Source of the DNA: Podaxis mareebaensis | Taxonomy: Eukaryota > Basidiomycota > Agaricomycetes > Agaricales > Agaricaceae | Assembly: GCA_018524725.1 (NCBI GenBank) | Contig: JAEUWP010000503.1 | Coordinates: 179,758 to 243,757, forward strand | Length of the DNA: 64,000 nt | Reading direction: 5' to 3' | Shown: in pieces, positions 23,464 through 34,743 of the stretch | Layout of the letters: each line of letters opens with the position of its first letter | Position numbering within the stretch: the first letter of the stretch is position 1 | The notes under the pieces: generated by a model | The model's input: only the letters and a program-made list of their open reading frames with translations | Databases searched by the model: none | Told to the model about the DNA's origin: nothing | Program-made: the position numbers and the translations under genes

Positions 23464-25653
23464 CTAAACTATTTTATACTCTACAGAGCCAGTGAAGTTA
23501 ATGAACAGTGAAGCTAACAAGCCACCCTTGTGCAATCCATGAGCTAGGTGATCAAGAACAATGGGATTTGACCCACTTACAGTCAGCCTTTCTTGAATCA
23601 ACTTTATAAATGATCTCCATTCAAATGCAGGGAACAGACTGAGGATGGATGCAGATTGGTCCCACTTAAATTTCCAGCAGAGAGCTCTCTTGTCTCCATT
23701 ACCAAGGACGTACGGTCGGCTCCAATCTGCTTCATTGGGCTTTGGTATCATGTCAAGTGGGATGAAATAACCTCGGTAGGGCCGCATAATCTTCAGTCGG
23801 AGAGTCTGAGGTATCTAGTGAGGGTGTAAAAGGACAGGTGAACATTGTGTGTGATAAAATATGACTCACATTCCTCCAGAGATCATCTCCACTGATGAAC
23901 AATACTTTTTGCATGGGCGGGTGAACGTCTCGCAAATCTCGTGTCAGCATGACTGCCGCTCTGTAGTCGAAGTTCACGAGACCCTCAGATGTGTAATCAT
24001 CGAGGGGCGTTGATTGACAGAGTCGGAAAAACAATTCAAGTGTCTGGAAATATAAGGAGGTCCCTGTGTAGATGACACCTGGCGGAGACCAGGATAATGG
24101 CATATCCGCTTTGATCATAGATGGGTCAGCCATAAGTCAGAACATCGCTAGAGCAATGAGCTCACCTGAATCATTCTCATGCGCAAGAGTGAGCTTGTCA
24201 AGCAACTCATTCCGCAAAGCTGTAGCCCACGAGAGGGCGCAATATTGCTTGGACCTGGTTGGATCCCCAAGAAAGTCCATGAAAGACGCATGATAACAAC
24301 GTATTCTGAATTCTCGGCCTTGACTCCGGCCGGCGGAAGGGGCAGGATGGTGCTCGGTGATACTCAGGACGGAGCGAAGGCCACGGCAAGCGGAGAGTAA
24401 TTGAATCTCGGAAAGACCTAACAAGTTAGCATTCTCGATTGCATCTCTCCCCGATGGTGCAACTACTGCGACGAGGAGAACCTTCTGGGTGGTCTGAAGT
24501 ACCCTGGGTGGGATACGTTGCATGATCATGGTATAGAAAAGATCCAGCTCCAGTAATGGGTGCTCAGAGCCAGACCAGGAATGACTTGGTCGGCGCACAA
24601 GGGAAAGCACCGCGGCTAGTTGATCTTCCGGACTAAGTGAGTCTGGTTCACGTATAAAGCGTACAATGGTGGCGGCATATATGAATAGTCCTGCGGAAAG
24701 CTTGACAAGCGTTCCTATATCCTTTTTGGTTGGCCATGGCAGTGGCAATTGGTTTTCCTTGCGAACTTCCTCCAGCTCGTCCGATAGGTATTGCGCAATT
24801 TCGTGATCGATTTCACGGGTTACAGGAAGCTCCAAATGAAAGACAAGGGACGATATGGTCAATGAGGTGAAAATGGCGACGATGTGGGTTTCAGGGCGAC
24901 TGAAGAAAGCCCAAAGGAAAGGCGTTGTCCCGACTTGAACTGACCCTGCTACAATTTCCACGATGTCGCGTTGAACTTCATTCCCTTCGCATTCATCGAG
25001 ACCGTCAATAATGATGACCTTCTTCTCAAATTGGTTGTTTTCCGCCTCTAGTTGTCGAAGCGGAACAACGAACAAGTCGTGGAATTGTTGTCTGATCGAT
25101 TTAGCGACGAGACTGGGGTTGTTGTGCATCGTGATGCCGATGATCCTTCGATACCCCTCGTGCTTCATTGCGAGTTGATACGAGATCGTAGGTAAGAAGC
25201 GATTCGGATCATCTCTCTCGTTTGGCCGAGAGAAAAAGAATGTGGCCCCTAGTTTGTCACCAAGAGCCTCCGCACACGTCTGGGCAACCGCTGATTTGCC
25301 AACACCAGCAGGACCTCTCATCCATAGAACCTTGGATCTGTTGACGGCGCCTCCGCTGTCTGAACTCCATTGCATAACTTGATCGATGTAAAATTGGCGC
25401 GTTCCAGGGTGGCACTGCGGAGGAGGGTAACGAGCAGAGGAATCATGAGCAGCGTCTGGAATTGAAGCCTCAAGCAAGATTTGGAGGCCTGTAGAATTGG
25501 ATATGTTAACGTGGCTCCGAGCCCAGAATGAAAGGTGTTCTTACCTATAGCTTGTGGATCATGGTGAATAGCATTGATGGTTTGCGAATTGTCGATGAAA
25601 TGCGAGTTACTTATTGCAATGTTTTGCGCACCGGCCAAGACGCCACTCGTCAT
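23464..25653 (-). CDS. NACHT-domain STAND protein 1
   Basis: Four exons: 25653-25545, 25488-24166, 24108-23870 and 23814-23464; 673 residues, frame kept at each joint. The N-terminus MTSGVLAGAQNIAISNSHFI leads to YPPPQCHPGTRQ and the NACHT NTPase: Walker A GPAGVGKSAV (about residues 95-104), FFFSRPNERDD, Walker B VIIIDGLDECEG (about 194-205), FFSRPETHI (sensor region), GLFIYAATIVRFI and YHASFMDFLGDP. No WD40, ankyrin or TPR repeats follow; about 190 C-terminal residues are shared with NACHT 2 (SLYFQTLELFFRLC; IPQTLRLKIMRPYRGYF). Such NTPases act as fungal NLR-like switches in self/non-self or stress responses; the ligand here is unknown. The last 80 or so codons lie in CpG-free DNA, so the true C-terminus may have been replaced by the neighbouring tract. 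The intron-2 acceptor (ATCAAAG) is weak. Confidence 0.82.
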
Positions 25654-26562
25654 TGCGGAGGAGGAGGGGGGAACTCGAAGCTTGAACTTGAGGGAATTGC
25701 TGCAATTATTCTGGCGCGGAACACAGCCATGAGTTTACAGCTGTCAAAGACCATCATGCTGCGGCCAGGTGTAGTTTACCCCTACCATCCTGTTCTATAT
25801 TTAACTTGGATGATGAGCAAGATTCTCGCGTCTGGAGTGACGGTAGGGACGATAACGGCCAATAGACTATATTGGGATTGTCCTAAAAGACGATATACAA
25901 ATCGGATAACCTGTCGTGGGAGAGAATCGGGAGTGGCGGACCAGAAGCTGAGGAGACCCCTGATAACTAGTTTGTGAAAGGAGAACGTGAATACGGACGG
26001 GTCGCCCACGAGAGCTAAAAGGTTCTCTTGGAGGCGAACGATGATAATCGTCTTTATGTCATGCCATGCTCGAAGCGGCGTGTCAGGAGTGTAGCGCTTG
26101 GAATATGTGCCATCCTTCAGGAGTTCTATAAGAAGACATCTTCAAGCTGAGCGGAAAGCCCCCGAATTACATTTGTATTTAGCGATTCAGTAATGGATGA
26201 GTTACACTACCTCGAGCCATTCATGCCTTCAGTGCGGATTATATCAGACATCGACAACAAAGTACGAATACGTGCGTTGCATTCAGTCGAGTCAAGTATG
26301 GCAGTAAACTGATGCCACGCCCCGAAGCCCATTGCAAAAAGGAGGCAACCGAAGACCTATATGGCCTTTTTTGTTTGCAGCGTCTTCACCACGTGATGCG
26401 AGAGAGATGGTCCGAAATCTACAGAGATATAAGAGATTCGTCGAAAAGCTCAGCGGACGAGCACAGGATTGGTTAGGAACTTGTTCTCATTTGTCCAACT
26501 TGAAAGCTTTATTGACATCGGATTACATAATGCGAAATATCTTGACATCATTCTCCAGCTCC
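25654..26562. other. divergent intergenic region between NACHT 1 and GPALPP gene
   Basis: Holds both promoters. A plus-strand frame runs upstream of the GPALPP start from 26332 without a stop, but it lacks motifs and is probably 5' leader. No clear TATA site was assigned. Confidence 0.5.
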
Positions 26563-27785
26563 ATGATAGGTCCGGAAATCCCTGGTCACCTCCTACAAAA
26601 TACCACTCCAAGCACAGCACCAGACGGTGAGGAAACAGACACTGATGCGATGCCGCCTTCAATAGACCCCCAAATTCCGGCAGAACTACTTAACAAGTCT
26701 GAACCCTCCGAGGGTCGTGCACTGGAACAGGCACCTGTCCAGGTTGGTCCTCAAATACCCACCGAGCTTCTCCAGCAGCGAAGCGGAAACCAGCACGAGG
26801 AGGATGATGAGGATGATGATTACACTCCTGCTCTACCGCCTGAACTTCTGGCACAACGGTCTCAATCCTCGACATCCAAGTCACCTTCCCGCGAACCACA
26901 ACCACACCAATCATCTTCAACTGCGTCCGCCCCCGCCTCTGGCCCGCCCCGTCGAGTAATAGGTCCTTCGTTTCCCCAGAATCCTTCCTATCCATACCCA
27001 AATGAAGACTCAGACGACGATGACGTCGGTCCCAAGCCGCTCCCTTCAGGACTTCAGCCCATGCACGAAAAGGATGCCGTTACAGAGTTTATCGAGAGAG
27101 AAGAACGGCGGCGGAAAAACGAGGAAGTAGCCAAGGAGCCCAAAGCCCTGAAGCGAGAGGAGTGGATGTTGGTTCCACCTAGCGCGAGTGATCTCCTTGG
27201 AAGTGCGTTATTAGTCGCTCCGTTATGTTACTTCATGCTGACGCATTCTGACGAATATATATAGACCTCGACCCTACTAAGCTCAAAGCACGTCAATTCG
27301 CGCGGACAAGTGGCCCCGTGAACAAGATCGACAACAGCTTATGGACGGAAACGCCCGCGGAGAGACAACAGAGAATAGCGGATGAGGTGGCGGGAAAGAA
27401 GAGGCGCGCTGTTGATGTCGCGAATGAAGATGCTCTCGGCATGAGCGCCGCAGAGAGGAAACGGAGTAGGAAGGAAGAGGAGAGAATTCGAAGAGGTGTT
27501 GATGAATACACTGTACGTCTTTTGCACTTCGCTATTACTATGTTTCTAATCGGGGACGCAATAACATTACAGCAAAAATTGCGTGGTCCGTCATTACTCG
27601 AGCAGCATGCAGCACAAAAGAAACCAGAAGACGAGGACGAGTCCAAGAAGGTCATTTGGGATCATGCTCGAGATATGGCTATAGGCGGACGACTCATGGA
27701 TGACGACAAACGCAACCAAATGATTCGCGAGTCCAAGGGATTGGGAGAACGGTTCGGGTCTGGCAAAGGCGGAAGCTTCCTATGA
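26563..27785 (+). CDS. GPALPP-motif/DUF3752 protein
   Basis: Three exons: 26563-27202, 27265-27512 and 27573-27785; 366 residues. It opens MIGPEIPGHLL and repeats the short GP-x-(I/L)P-x-x-LL motif: DPQIPAELL, GPQIPTELLQQ, TPALPPELLAQ. Next come acidic and Ser/Pro-rich linkers, RRVIGPSFPQ, DDDDVGPKPLPSG, REEWMLVPPSASDLLGNLDP and FARTSGPVNKIDNSLWTETP. The C-terminal DUF3752 part includes GPSLLEQHAAQKKPE, DHARDMAIGGRLMDDDKRNQ and GLGERFGSGKGGSFL. The family is conserved in eukaryotes but its function is poorly known; it is probably nuclear. An upstream ATG in the same frame would add N-terminal residues; 26563 is chosen because the family starts at the first GP motif. It lies between two NACHT genes on the other strand. 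Confidence 0.88.
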
Positions 27786-28346
27786 TCCTGACCATGGCCA
27801 CAGAAATTTGTATGTTCTCTTACACCTCGAACCAATCTTGAAAATTGAGCCCGCTCTGATTCACACCAAAAATTCTAAGTTAGGACTCACCCACTGTATT
27901 CTCTCCTCATTTTTCAGAGCGGCACTTCAGATATTCTCGTGTCTGCCAGACAAATATGATGCTGCCATCTCGTCTGTTCCAACAGGGCAACTGGGAAGAA
28001 AGAGGATGAGGCGCCGATGTTGACTGGTCAATATGTTTACGTCTGGTGGTGACCATGCTTACACAGTCAGCTCTTCCATAACCCATAGCTCTCCCCAGGG
28101 ACAAAGTCGGCTTTTTCGTGCTTTTAGTCCTCTCTTATAAACGACATTTTGCCATGGTCCATAGCCCGAACACATGCTTTGGGCTACCGATCTATGAATT
28201 CTCACTTCGCTGTAAAATCATGTTTCCAGATATGGTTCGCTGGCGGTGGCCTAACGAACACTCAGCACAACATAGGTTTCCATTTAGTTTGAAACGTGCC
28301 AAGGTTAATGGTCAGAAATGAGATTTTCATTCACGAGGAATTGCTA
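27786..28346. other. intergenic, 3'-to-3' between GPALPP and NACHT 2
   Basis: Convergent 3' ends. No gene or repeat recognised. Confidence 0.6.
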
Positions 28347-30447
28347 CTACGGAAGGTATCTCAATTGCAGGAGTTCTAAAGGAGTCATATAGCGATAGAA
28401 CTGGCATTCGCCCCTGTCAGATCTCGTTAAGCCTAAGATTTTACGATCTCCACGGCCAAAAATATATAGCCATTTGTAATGCGTAATCTCTGAGTTAACC
28501 TTGATCAACCTCAGGAGAAACAAGGGGTAACGGCGTATAATCCGGCGACGAAACTTTTTGGGGATCTAGAGAAAACAGGATTTGTAAAATGATTAGCATG
28601 GGCATGGAACGAACGACTCACACTCCTGTACAAGTAGTTTGGATTGAATTGGGGTATCCGGTATTCAGGTTGTATCAGCACCCTGAAGTCGAACTCAAGG
28701 AGAAATTTAACGACTTCGTCGTTTACAGGAATCGAAACAAGAAGTCTGATCCACGTTTCACATACTCCTTGATATACCAAGCGACGGCTAGGCAGGTTTA
28801 TAGGCCACGATACGGGTACTGTTTCTGCCAAAGATCCTGGGTGAGCTGCAAATTCATGTTGTAAGTAAGTTTAGCCTCACCTGGAGTATACTTCTCCAAT
28901 GTCCTTAACATTCTGCTCCATAGATACGGTTTGCGTTGGTCAAAAGAGAATTCTCCCGACCTTGCGGGGTCATAAAGGAAATCCAGGAAGGATGTATGAT
29001 AGAAATCAACATAGACCTGATGGTATGGGCTGAGAGTTGGGTTACCAATGGTAAGGACAGATTGAAGGGGGCGAAGTAGAGCACGGAATTGGGTTGCGGA
29101 TATGTTTAACATATTGGCAACAATGACTGCTGGGTTCCATTTGTCTTGATTCCAGGATATAAGGAGCAGGATCTCCAGAACAGAATCCAATGTTCTCCGA
29201 GGTACACGCTGCATGATGAGAGTATAAAATGTATCCAGCTCCGATAAAGGATGCTGAGAGTCGAGAAAGAAATGGTGTTTTGTTGTGAGGGACAATACAG
29301 TATCCAGTTGATCTTCTGGACCGAGAGAGTTCGGGTCGCTGATGAAGCGAATAATAGTTGCTGCATAAATGAATAATCCAGCTGAGAGATCGACGAGGAT
29401 CTTAATGGCCGTACCAGATGGCCACGACGGCGATAGTTGATGGTCGCGTTGGACCTCACGCAACTTCTCTGTCAAGAACAATGCAATCTCGTCGTCAATA
29501 CGGCGAGATACAGGAAGCTCTAAGTGAAGAGAGAGTGGTCGAATGTCCGGAGAGTCGAACAATGAGACGAGATGGGCCTCTGGGCGGCTAAAGAAAGCCC
29601 AGTGGAATGGGGTCGTTTGATCCCGAATAGAGGCAGCGACGGAATTTACAATAGCATATTGCGATTCGTCCCCCTCGCATTCATCGAGCCCATCGATGAT
29701 GATAAGTTTCCCATCCATACCATTGCCGGATTCTTTTAACTCCTGCAGTGGAGCGACAAGGAGGTGATGAAACTGTTGTGCGATAGATTTGGTGACGAGC
29801 GCAGGGTCTTCGCTGATTTTCATATCCAGGAGTTGTCGATATGGGGGGTGTTTTGTCGCGAGTTGATAGGCAATGGAGGTAAAGAGGCGATCAGGGTTAT
29901 TTATTTTGTTAGGCCGAGAAAAAAAGAACGCGGCTCCCAGCTTGTCACCAAATGCCTCAGCGCAAGACTGGGCTATTGCTGACTTTCCGACGCCAGCCGG
30001 GCCCTGCATCCACAGAATACGGCAGTTTGGGCTCGAGGCCCACCCAGTGATTTCATCGATGTAATTTTGGCGCGTGCCAGGGTGACAACGCGGGGCAGAT
30101 TCGCGGGCAGCAGCGTCAAACGCAGCCTCTGGAATGGAGGCGCTAAAGAGGGTTTGGATGCCTGTTATGATGGAAAGTCAACCTGGAAGCCAGGATGTTG
30201 CTACGAGAGGACACTCACCGGTTGAGCCACCAGGACTTCTGACGGATATTTCATCAATAGTCATGCGCGAGTTATCAGCGAACTGGGGCTGATTCATGAT
30301 GATGTTGTGGGCACCAGATAGAATGCCATTTGACATCAGAGGAGTGGTTGGAGACTGGTCAACGGTGATGGGCGAGCCGTCGACAGTTATTGACTGGATC
30401 ATGCTAAGGTTGTGAAGCCTGGGTGCAGCGCTATCCGTGGACATCAT
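28347..30447 (-). CDS. NACHT-domain STAND protein 2
   Basis: Four exons: 30447-30219, 30161-28881, 28845-28622 and 28565-28347; 650 residues. The N-terminus includes MSNGILSGAHNIIMNQPQFA, then ESAPRCHPGTRQNYIDEI, Walker A GPAGVGKSAIAQ, FFFSRPNKINNPD, Walker B LIIIDGLDECEGDE, FFSRPEAHLVSLFD, GLFIYAATIIRF and YHTSFLDFLYDPARSGEF. The C-terminus without repeats is WIRLLVSIPVNDEVVKFL, YLYRSIPKKFRRRIIRRYP and YIFGRGDRKIL, then TAG at 28349. Exon layout and phases equal those of NACHT 1, so the pair arose by duplication. Unlike NACHT 1 its last exon is in CpG-normal DNA, so this C-terminus is probably the original form. Two ATG codons stand in tandem at the start (30447 and 30444). Confidence 0.85.
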
Positions 30448-31091
30448 GGAGGGCGATGGTGGACGTGTGCCTCAGAGGGCTGTGTAGCCGCCTGGAGAGT
30501 ATGACATATCGTGGTAATGCTCTGCAGACCACTATGCTTGTTCCTTCGTAAGTGGGCGCTTTGACAAAAATAAGATTCTGAGCACCTGATAAGAACGGTG
30601 ATGAATGACACAGCTTGCGAGGAACCCCCGAGATGGATATTTTCGTCCGCGAGCCGCGTACCCAACCTTTCGTATCCCAGACTGTAAGTATTTCTAACCT
30701 TCCAACGCGATGTAGAATAGAATAGAACCACATATGATTAGAGACTCCTAGAGCTTCTTTGTCCTCGTCTCCACTGACGTGGATTTCTTCTGTCTGGCAG
30801 ATTTTGACATGCGCGATTATGTAATTCCCTCTCAAGAATAGCGGATCAGCAAGGCAAGTATCGGCCCGGGTAGCCACTCCGGGTGAGCTGTTCACGTCCA
30901 CCGAACCTCGATGCTTCGTTTTATTTGCATGTTCGTAAATATTTGTCTTGACAGCGTTCCTTCTCCGATACGAGAATGTTTGTGGACTATTAGGCCATGA
31001 CAGAACTTCAATTCTTGTTATACTAGTGTTGCTATTCACGATACAACTCCCCCCTTTCCTTTAGCCATCCAGCGTCGGGCAGAAGGAAAAG
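30448..31091. other. intergenic with relic of a third NACHT N-terminus
   Basis: On the minus strand at about 30610-30530 the segment SSPFLSGAQNLIFVKAPTY repeats the N-terminal motif of both NACHT proteins. The frame has no ATG (its upstream end opens with GTG) and no NACHT domain follows, since NACHT 2 begins at 30447. It looks like a leftover exon from a third copy. Confidence 0.5.
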
Positions 31092-32401
31092 TCACGTCAA
31101 GAAGCGCGAATCCAAACTCATTTCGGCGACCGTTCTAACTTCATCCTCCGTCAACCCAAGTCCGAGGGGTGGCTTTGCGAGCAGAAGCGCGTATTCTGCC
31201 GTGAGTGAGTTTCGGAAGGGCAGGATATCATCCGTCTACCCACAACCATTTGGCTCGTTCAGATAGAGTACGGATAAAGAAATGAGGGAGGGCTTACACA
31301 AATTGCTATAGGATGCCGGTGTCGGAGCCAATACCGAATATGATGCGACTCCAGGTCCGCAACAGTTTTACACCTAGTCATACGGAGTATTTCAAATCAG
31401 AAAGACGAGTAGATAGGGAAGGGACGTACAGCAAGTTAGACGTCAAACAAATCTCAATACACATCTTGTTTTCCAATACAACCCTCTTTGCCTCTCCATT
31501 CAAAAACGTCGCATGGCCCAGCCGATCAGGTTTAAACGAGAGTAACTTTAACGTCTCCTCCGGCGAATTCTTCACCGTCTACAAACCGTCAAACAAAAGG
31601 TCAAAACCCAAAGCTAAAAAGATAAACCGAAACACAACTCACCTCAGCAATATGCAACGTAATCCCCAACCCAGCCTCCCTAACCCTCGCAAAAACATCC
31701 CAATACTCCTCAACATCGCCCGCACATGGATCCCCACACAAATCCACACCCACAATTCCCAACCCCTCCTCCTTCAGCTTGATCACCACCCCAACGATTT
31801 CATGCATCACCTCCCTACTCATCCTCCGATCCAACGACGCTATCACGCCAATTCTCCTATTAATCTTTGATTCATGTGTGATGGATTGTGGAAGGGGTGG
31901 GAGTGGGTACGAGGATGTTACGGATAGTACGGTGCGGAGGTATATTTCGCGGGACATTGACGGTGTGCAGCGGGGTGTTGTGCGAAGTTCGAGGTAGGTG
32001 CATTCCGGCGCTGGAGGTTGCGCGTCGGCGTCCTCGTCACTATTGTCAATGGTGGGAGTGAAGAAGGCATCAAGAACACCTCTCGTAGCACGCTCAAGTG
32101 CCTCAGGCGTACTCGTCAAAGCATAAATAGCAGGAAACAACCCAAAAAAATCTTCTATCTTATCTAAAGTAACCCCCTTTCTAAGTTTCTCCAACCCAGC
32201 TTGAATCGCTTCGTTCGATACGGCTAGGTCATCCCCTTCGGGTGGGGAGTACTCGAGTGCGAGGTCTTGTAAGATTTCGACTGGGATCGAGCCGTTTAGG
32301 TGAGCGTGAAGTTCGGCTTTGGGTAGATTGTGGATGAAGGAGCGTTGGGCTGGTGTTAGGGATGCAAGTGCGGCTGCGGCTGGGCCCGCGATAGAGGGCA
32401 T
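31092..32401 (-). CDS. adenosine deaminase-like (ADAL/N6-methyl-AMP deaminase type)
   Basis: Four exons: 32401-31643, 31578-31430, 31373-31298 and 31235-31092; 375 residues. Zinc-site motifs are in order: LPKAELHAHLNGS (His-x-His), GVDLCGDP, LGITLHIAE (third His and catalytic Glu), SFKPDRLGHAT, CIEICLTSNLL, HPIAICTDDILPF (catalytic Asp pair) and NSLTAEYALLLAKPPLGLG. The HAHLNGSI form and length favour the ADAL branch, which removes the N6-alkyl amine from modified AMP, over true adenosine deaminase. The substrate is an inference. ATG 32401 gives MPSIAGPAAAAL just before the conserved start. All introns are GT-AG and phases agree. Confidence 0.88.
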
Positions 32402-32932
32402 GTTGCCACGGGGTTTTGATCAGGGGGAAATGGATTGTGAGTTTATTTGAATACTTGGCGTGGAAGGATTATCGAGTCATATCAATGTTACGAGTGATGG
32501 AGCCATCAGAGTGATTCTCTCATCTCGAGTCAGCATCGTGCTTCAATTCAATTTGTACAACATAGGAAATATCGAGTAAATAGTGTAAGTCAGTGACTAT
32601 ATCCATCCATCCAACCAGAAAATATGTACCAAATAACACAGAGAAGCAATAAAACAGCGACGATAAGCAGAACGGCTAATGGGTAAACGGGTATAACATA
32701 AAAAGACGTTAGTAAGGCAACATGATAAGCGCGAAAAAAAAATGGCAACAGGGTATTGATAGGGATGCCGGGGCCGAGCGGCACCCCGCTGACGAGTGCA
32801 ACAAAGCTTGCACCCGGACAACGAGGAACCGCAGAAATGATACAAATAAACTGTGATGCGAACCCCAACAACACGTCCACCCCCCACCCACAAGGCCGAA
32901 CCCTTATAAGCATACCACCGCCAGAACAACAT
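32402..32932. other. intergenic, ADAL 5' flank
   Basis: The 5' flank of the ADAL-like gene and 3' flank of the Ser/Pro-rich gene. No frame with recognisable similarity. Confidence 0.6.
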
Positions 32933-34743
32933 TCACATACCGCCACCCACCACGCCACCTCCACCCGAAATCGAACTAACGCCCCTCAACACATCCACAC
33001 TCGCGCCCTTTATCGCCTCAGTCGCCTTCAAAAACGGCAATGTGAAAGACAATTTCCTGTTCTTCCCGCTATTGCCATTGCCAAGTGTAGGAGAGGAGGG
33101 TATCTTTGGGGATGTAGGCGAGATGGGTGATTTAGGCTGAGAAGTTGAGGATATCGACGACACAGAATTAAATGACGAGTCAAAAACGGTCGTTGGGGTC
33201 ACAGGTGAGTTTGGTACCGTATCGCCGCCAGTTGTGTTGGCGTCTGCGTTGCCATTAGCGGAGGCGGAGGTTTTACGGGCAGAGGGGAAGGAGAGGGTGA
33301 GGGACAATGGTCTGGGTTTGCTTCCTCGAGGTGTAGAGGCCCCAGATACTGGAGGGGTGAGATCCACGGGATCAGCAGTTGCACTCGAACCCTTGCACTC
33401 CTTGCCTTTCTCTTTACCCTTCCTCGACATCACACCGTTAAGCAACACCTCCTCGGAACTTGAAGACCCAAGTCCAAGGCTATCTTTCGAATTCGACTTT
33501 GACTTGGCTTTTAACGCCGCAGCCAACACCGCCGCACTCGAAGGATGCAAACACGAACTGGACGTATTCGGACTCGGTGTCGGAGATTGTTTGGGGGACA
33601 CCCCAGGTGACGACCTGGGTGAAGCTCTGGGTGAAACTTTAGGCGAAGAAGGACCAGACGACGGGGACCTCGAACCCGAGGGTGAGCGCCGTGGGGAAGG
33701 AAGCGGAAAGAGCTCGTTTTCATCTTCCTCTGCAATGGGCGAGGATTTACGTTTGGGTATAAGCGGGTCCGGCCTCTCTCCCTGGAGGTCGGATTCATCC
33801 GAGAGGAAGGAGTCCCCTGAATAGTCTCGATCATGTACATTAAATTGGGACTGAGAGAGCCGGCCTTTGGGGGAACCCGATCGTATTCCATGAGCCTCAT
33901 GCACCGAGTCCTGCGACTTTCGCCTTTTATCGACTTCATCAACTGTAATCGCAAATGTTGGTGGAGGCATCCGTTCATTATACGGCCCTGTCACAAACGC
34001 CGCTTTCCCACCCACCAAGTTACCCACAGAAGTTGTTGTGGTCGTTGTCGAGTCCAGGCTGGCACTTCGACGGCGTTTAGCGCCTTTGGTAAATTTCTCC
34101 TGCCAAGTTGAGCCCTTCTTCAGGCACTCTTCTGTGATTGGTACACAGTCTGGGCAGCAGGCGCGGAGGGGTACTGTTTGGTCATCTGGGCGCCGGTGAT
34201 AAGTGCGGAAGGAGGGCCGACGAGTTGGTGAGGTTGGCGAGAGTGTTGGATTAGAGGTGGGAGGAGAGGAAGGTGTGCGGTGCACGAGACAGGGGGAGAG
34301 GGGGATTGTGGGTGATGTGGAGAGTGAGCGACCGGATCCACGAGATGGAGACCGTGAAGAGCGGCGAACAAAACTAAAACGAAACAAAATAGTATAATAA
34401 ATAATCGGCTGGATTGTGACGAGTTGTGAAGCTACCTGGGGATGGGAACCCTGATGACGACATGGGTTTCCTCTGGCGAAGTGGAAAGGGGCGGAGGAAG
34501 ATTGGTGTCGGTGTCCTCTGCGCACTCAGAATCGGATACAGGAGGTGGGAGAGATGGTGATCGGCGTTTCCAGAGAGGGAGAGAGTACGATTTTGTGACC
34601 ACGCGCGGGCGTCTTCGTGAAGGCGAGTATTCGGGGATGAGGACGCATTCGTTGTCGAAGCGCACCATACGGCAGTCGTTCTCTGATGCAGAAGAGGTGC
34701 CAAGGGGTTCGATGAACACGACAGATGTCGACGTCGAGGCCAT
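32933..34743 (-). CDS. Ser/Pro-rich disordered protein, function unknown
   Basis: Two exons, 34743-34436 and 34373-32933; 582 residues. It starts MASTSTSVVFIEPLGTSSAS and the joint gives VVIRVPIPSFVRRSSRSPS. Composition is dominated by Ser, Pro, Thr and basic residues, with many SP sites (PSPRRSPSGSRSPSSGPSSP), as in heavily phosphorylated disordered proteins. A possible short ordered part near residues 170-230 holds CCPDCVPITEECLKKGSTWQ and WQEKFTKGAKRRRSASLDS, with a CCxxC cluster. The C-terminus is KLSFTLPFLKATEAIKGASV followed by a Gly-rich tail. I do not recognise the family. The CCPDCVPITEECLKKG block resembles uncharacterised basidiomycete proteins. Frame is open through 1.4 kb, supporting a real gene. 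Confidence 0.7.

Larger units (their letters stand above)
15573..23700. other. CpG-depleted tract (about 8 kb)
   Basis: CG dinucleotides are almost absent while CA and TG are abundant, in sharp contrast to the flanks. It includes a run of 14 G at about 15771-15784, a degenerate MscS gene, a degenerate Pro/Ser-rich frame and the right R1 copy. Outside these I see no intact gene, only short frames without motifs (18.7-19.77 kb, 20.6-22.3 kb and 22.7-23.4 kb). The composition fits a long-methylated, silenced insertion. The right boundary is near 23.70 kb, where CpG reappears inside the NACHT gene. Confidence 0.75.

Noticed and set aside
33234..33824. 196-codon plus-strand frame
   Set aside because: Antisense to the Ser/Pro-rich gene; acidic Glu/Gly composition follows from the opposite strand's codons.
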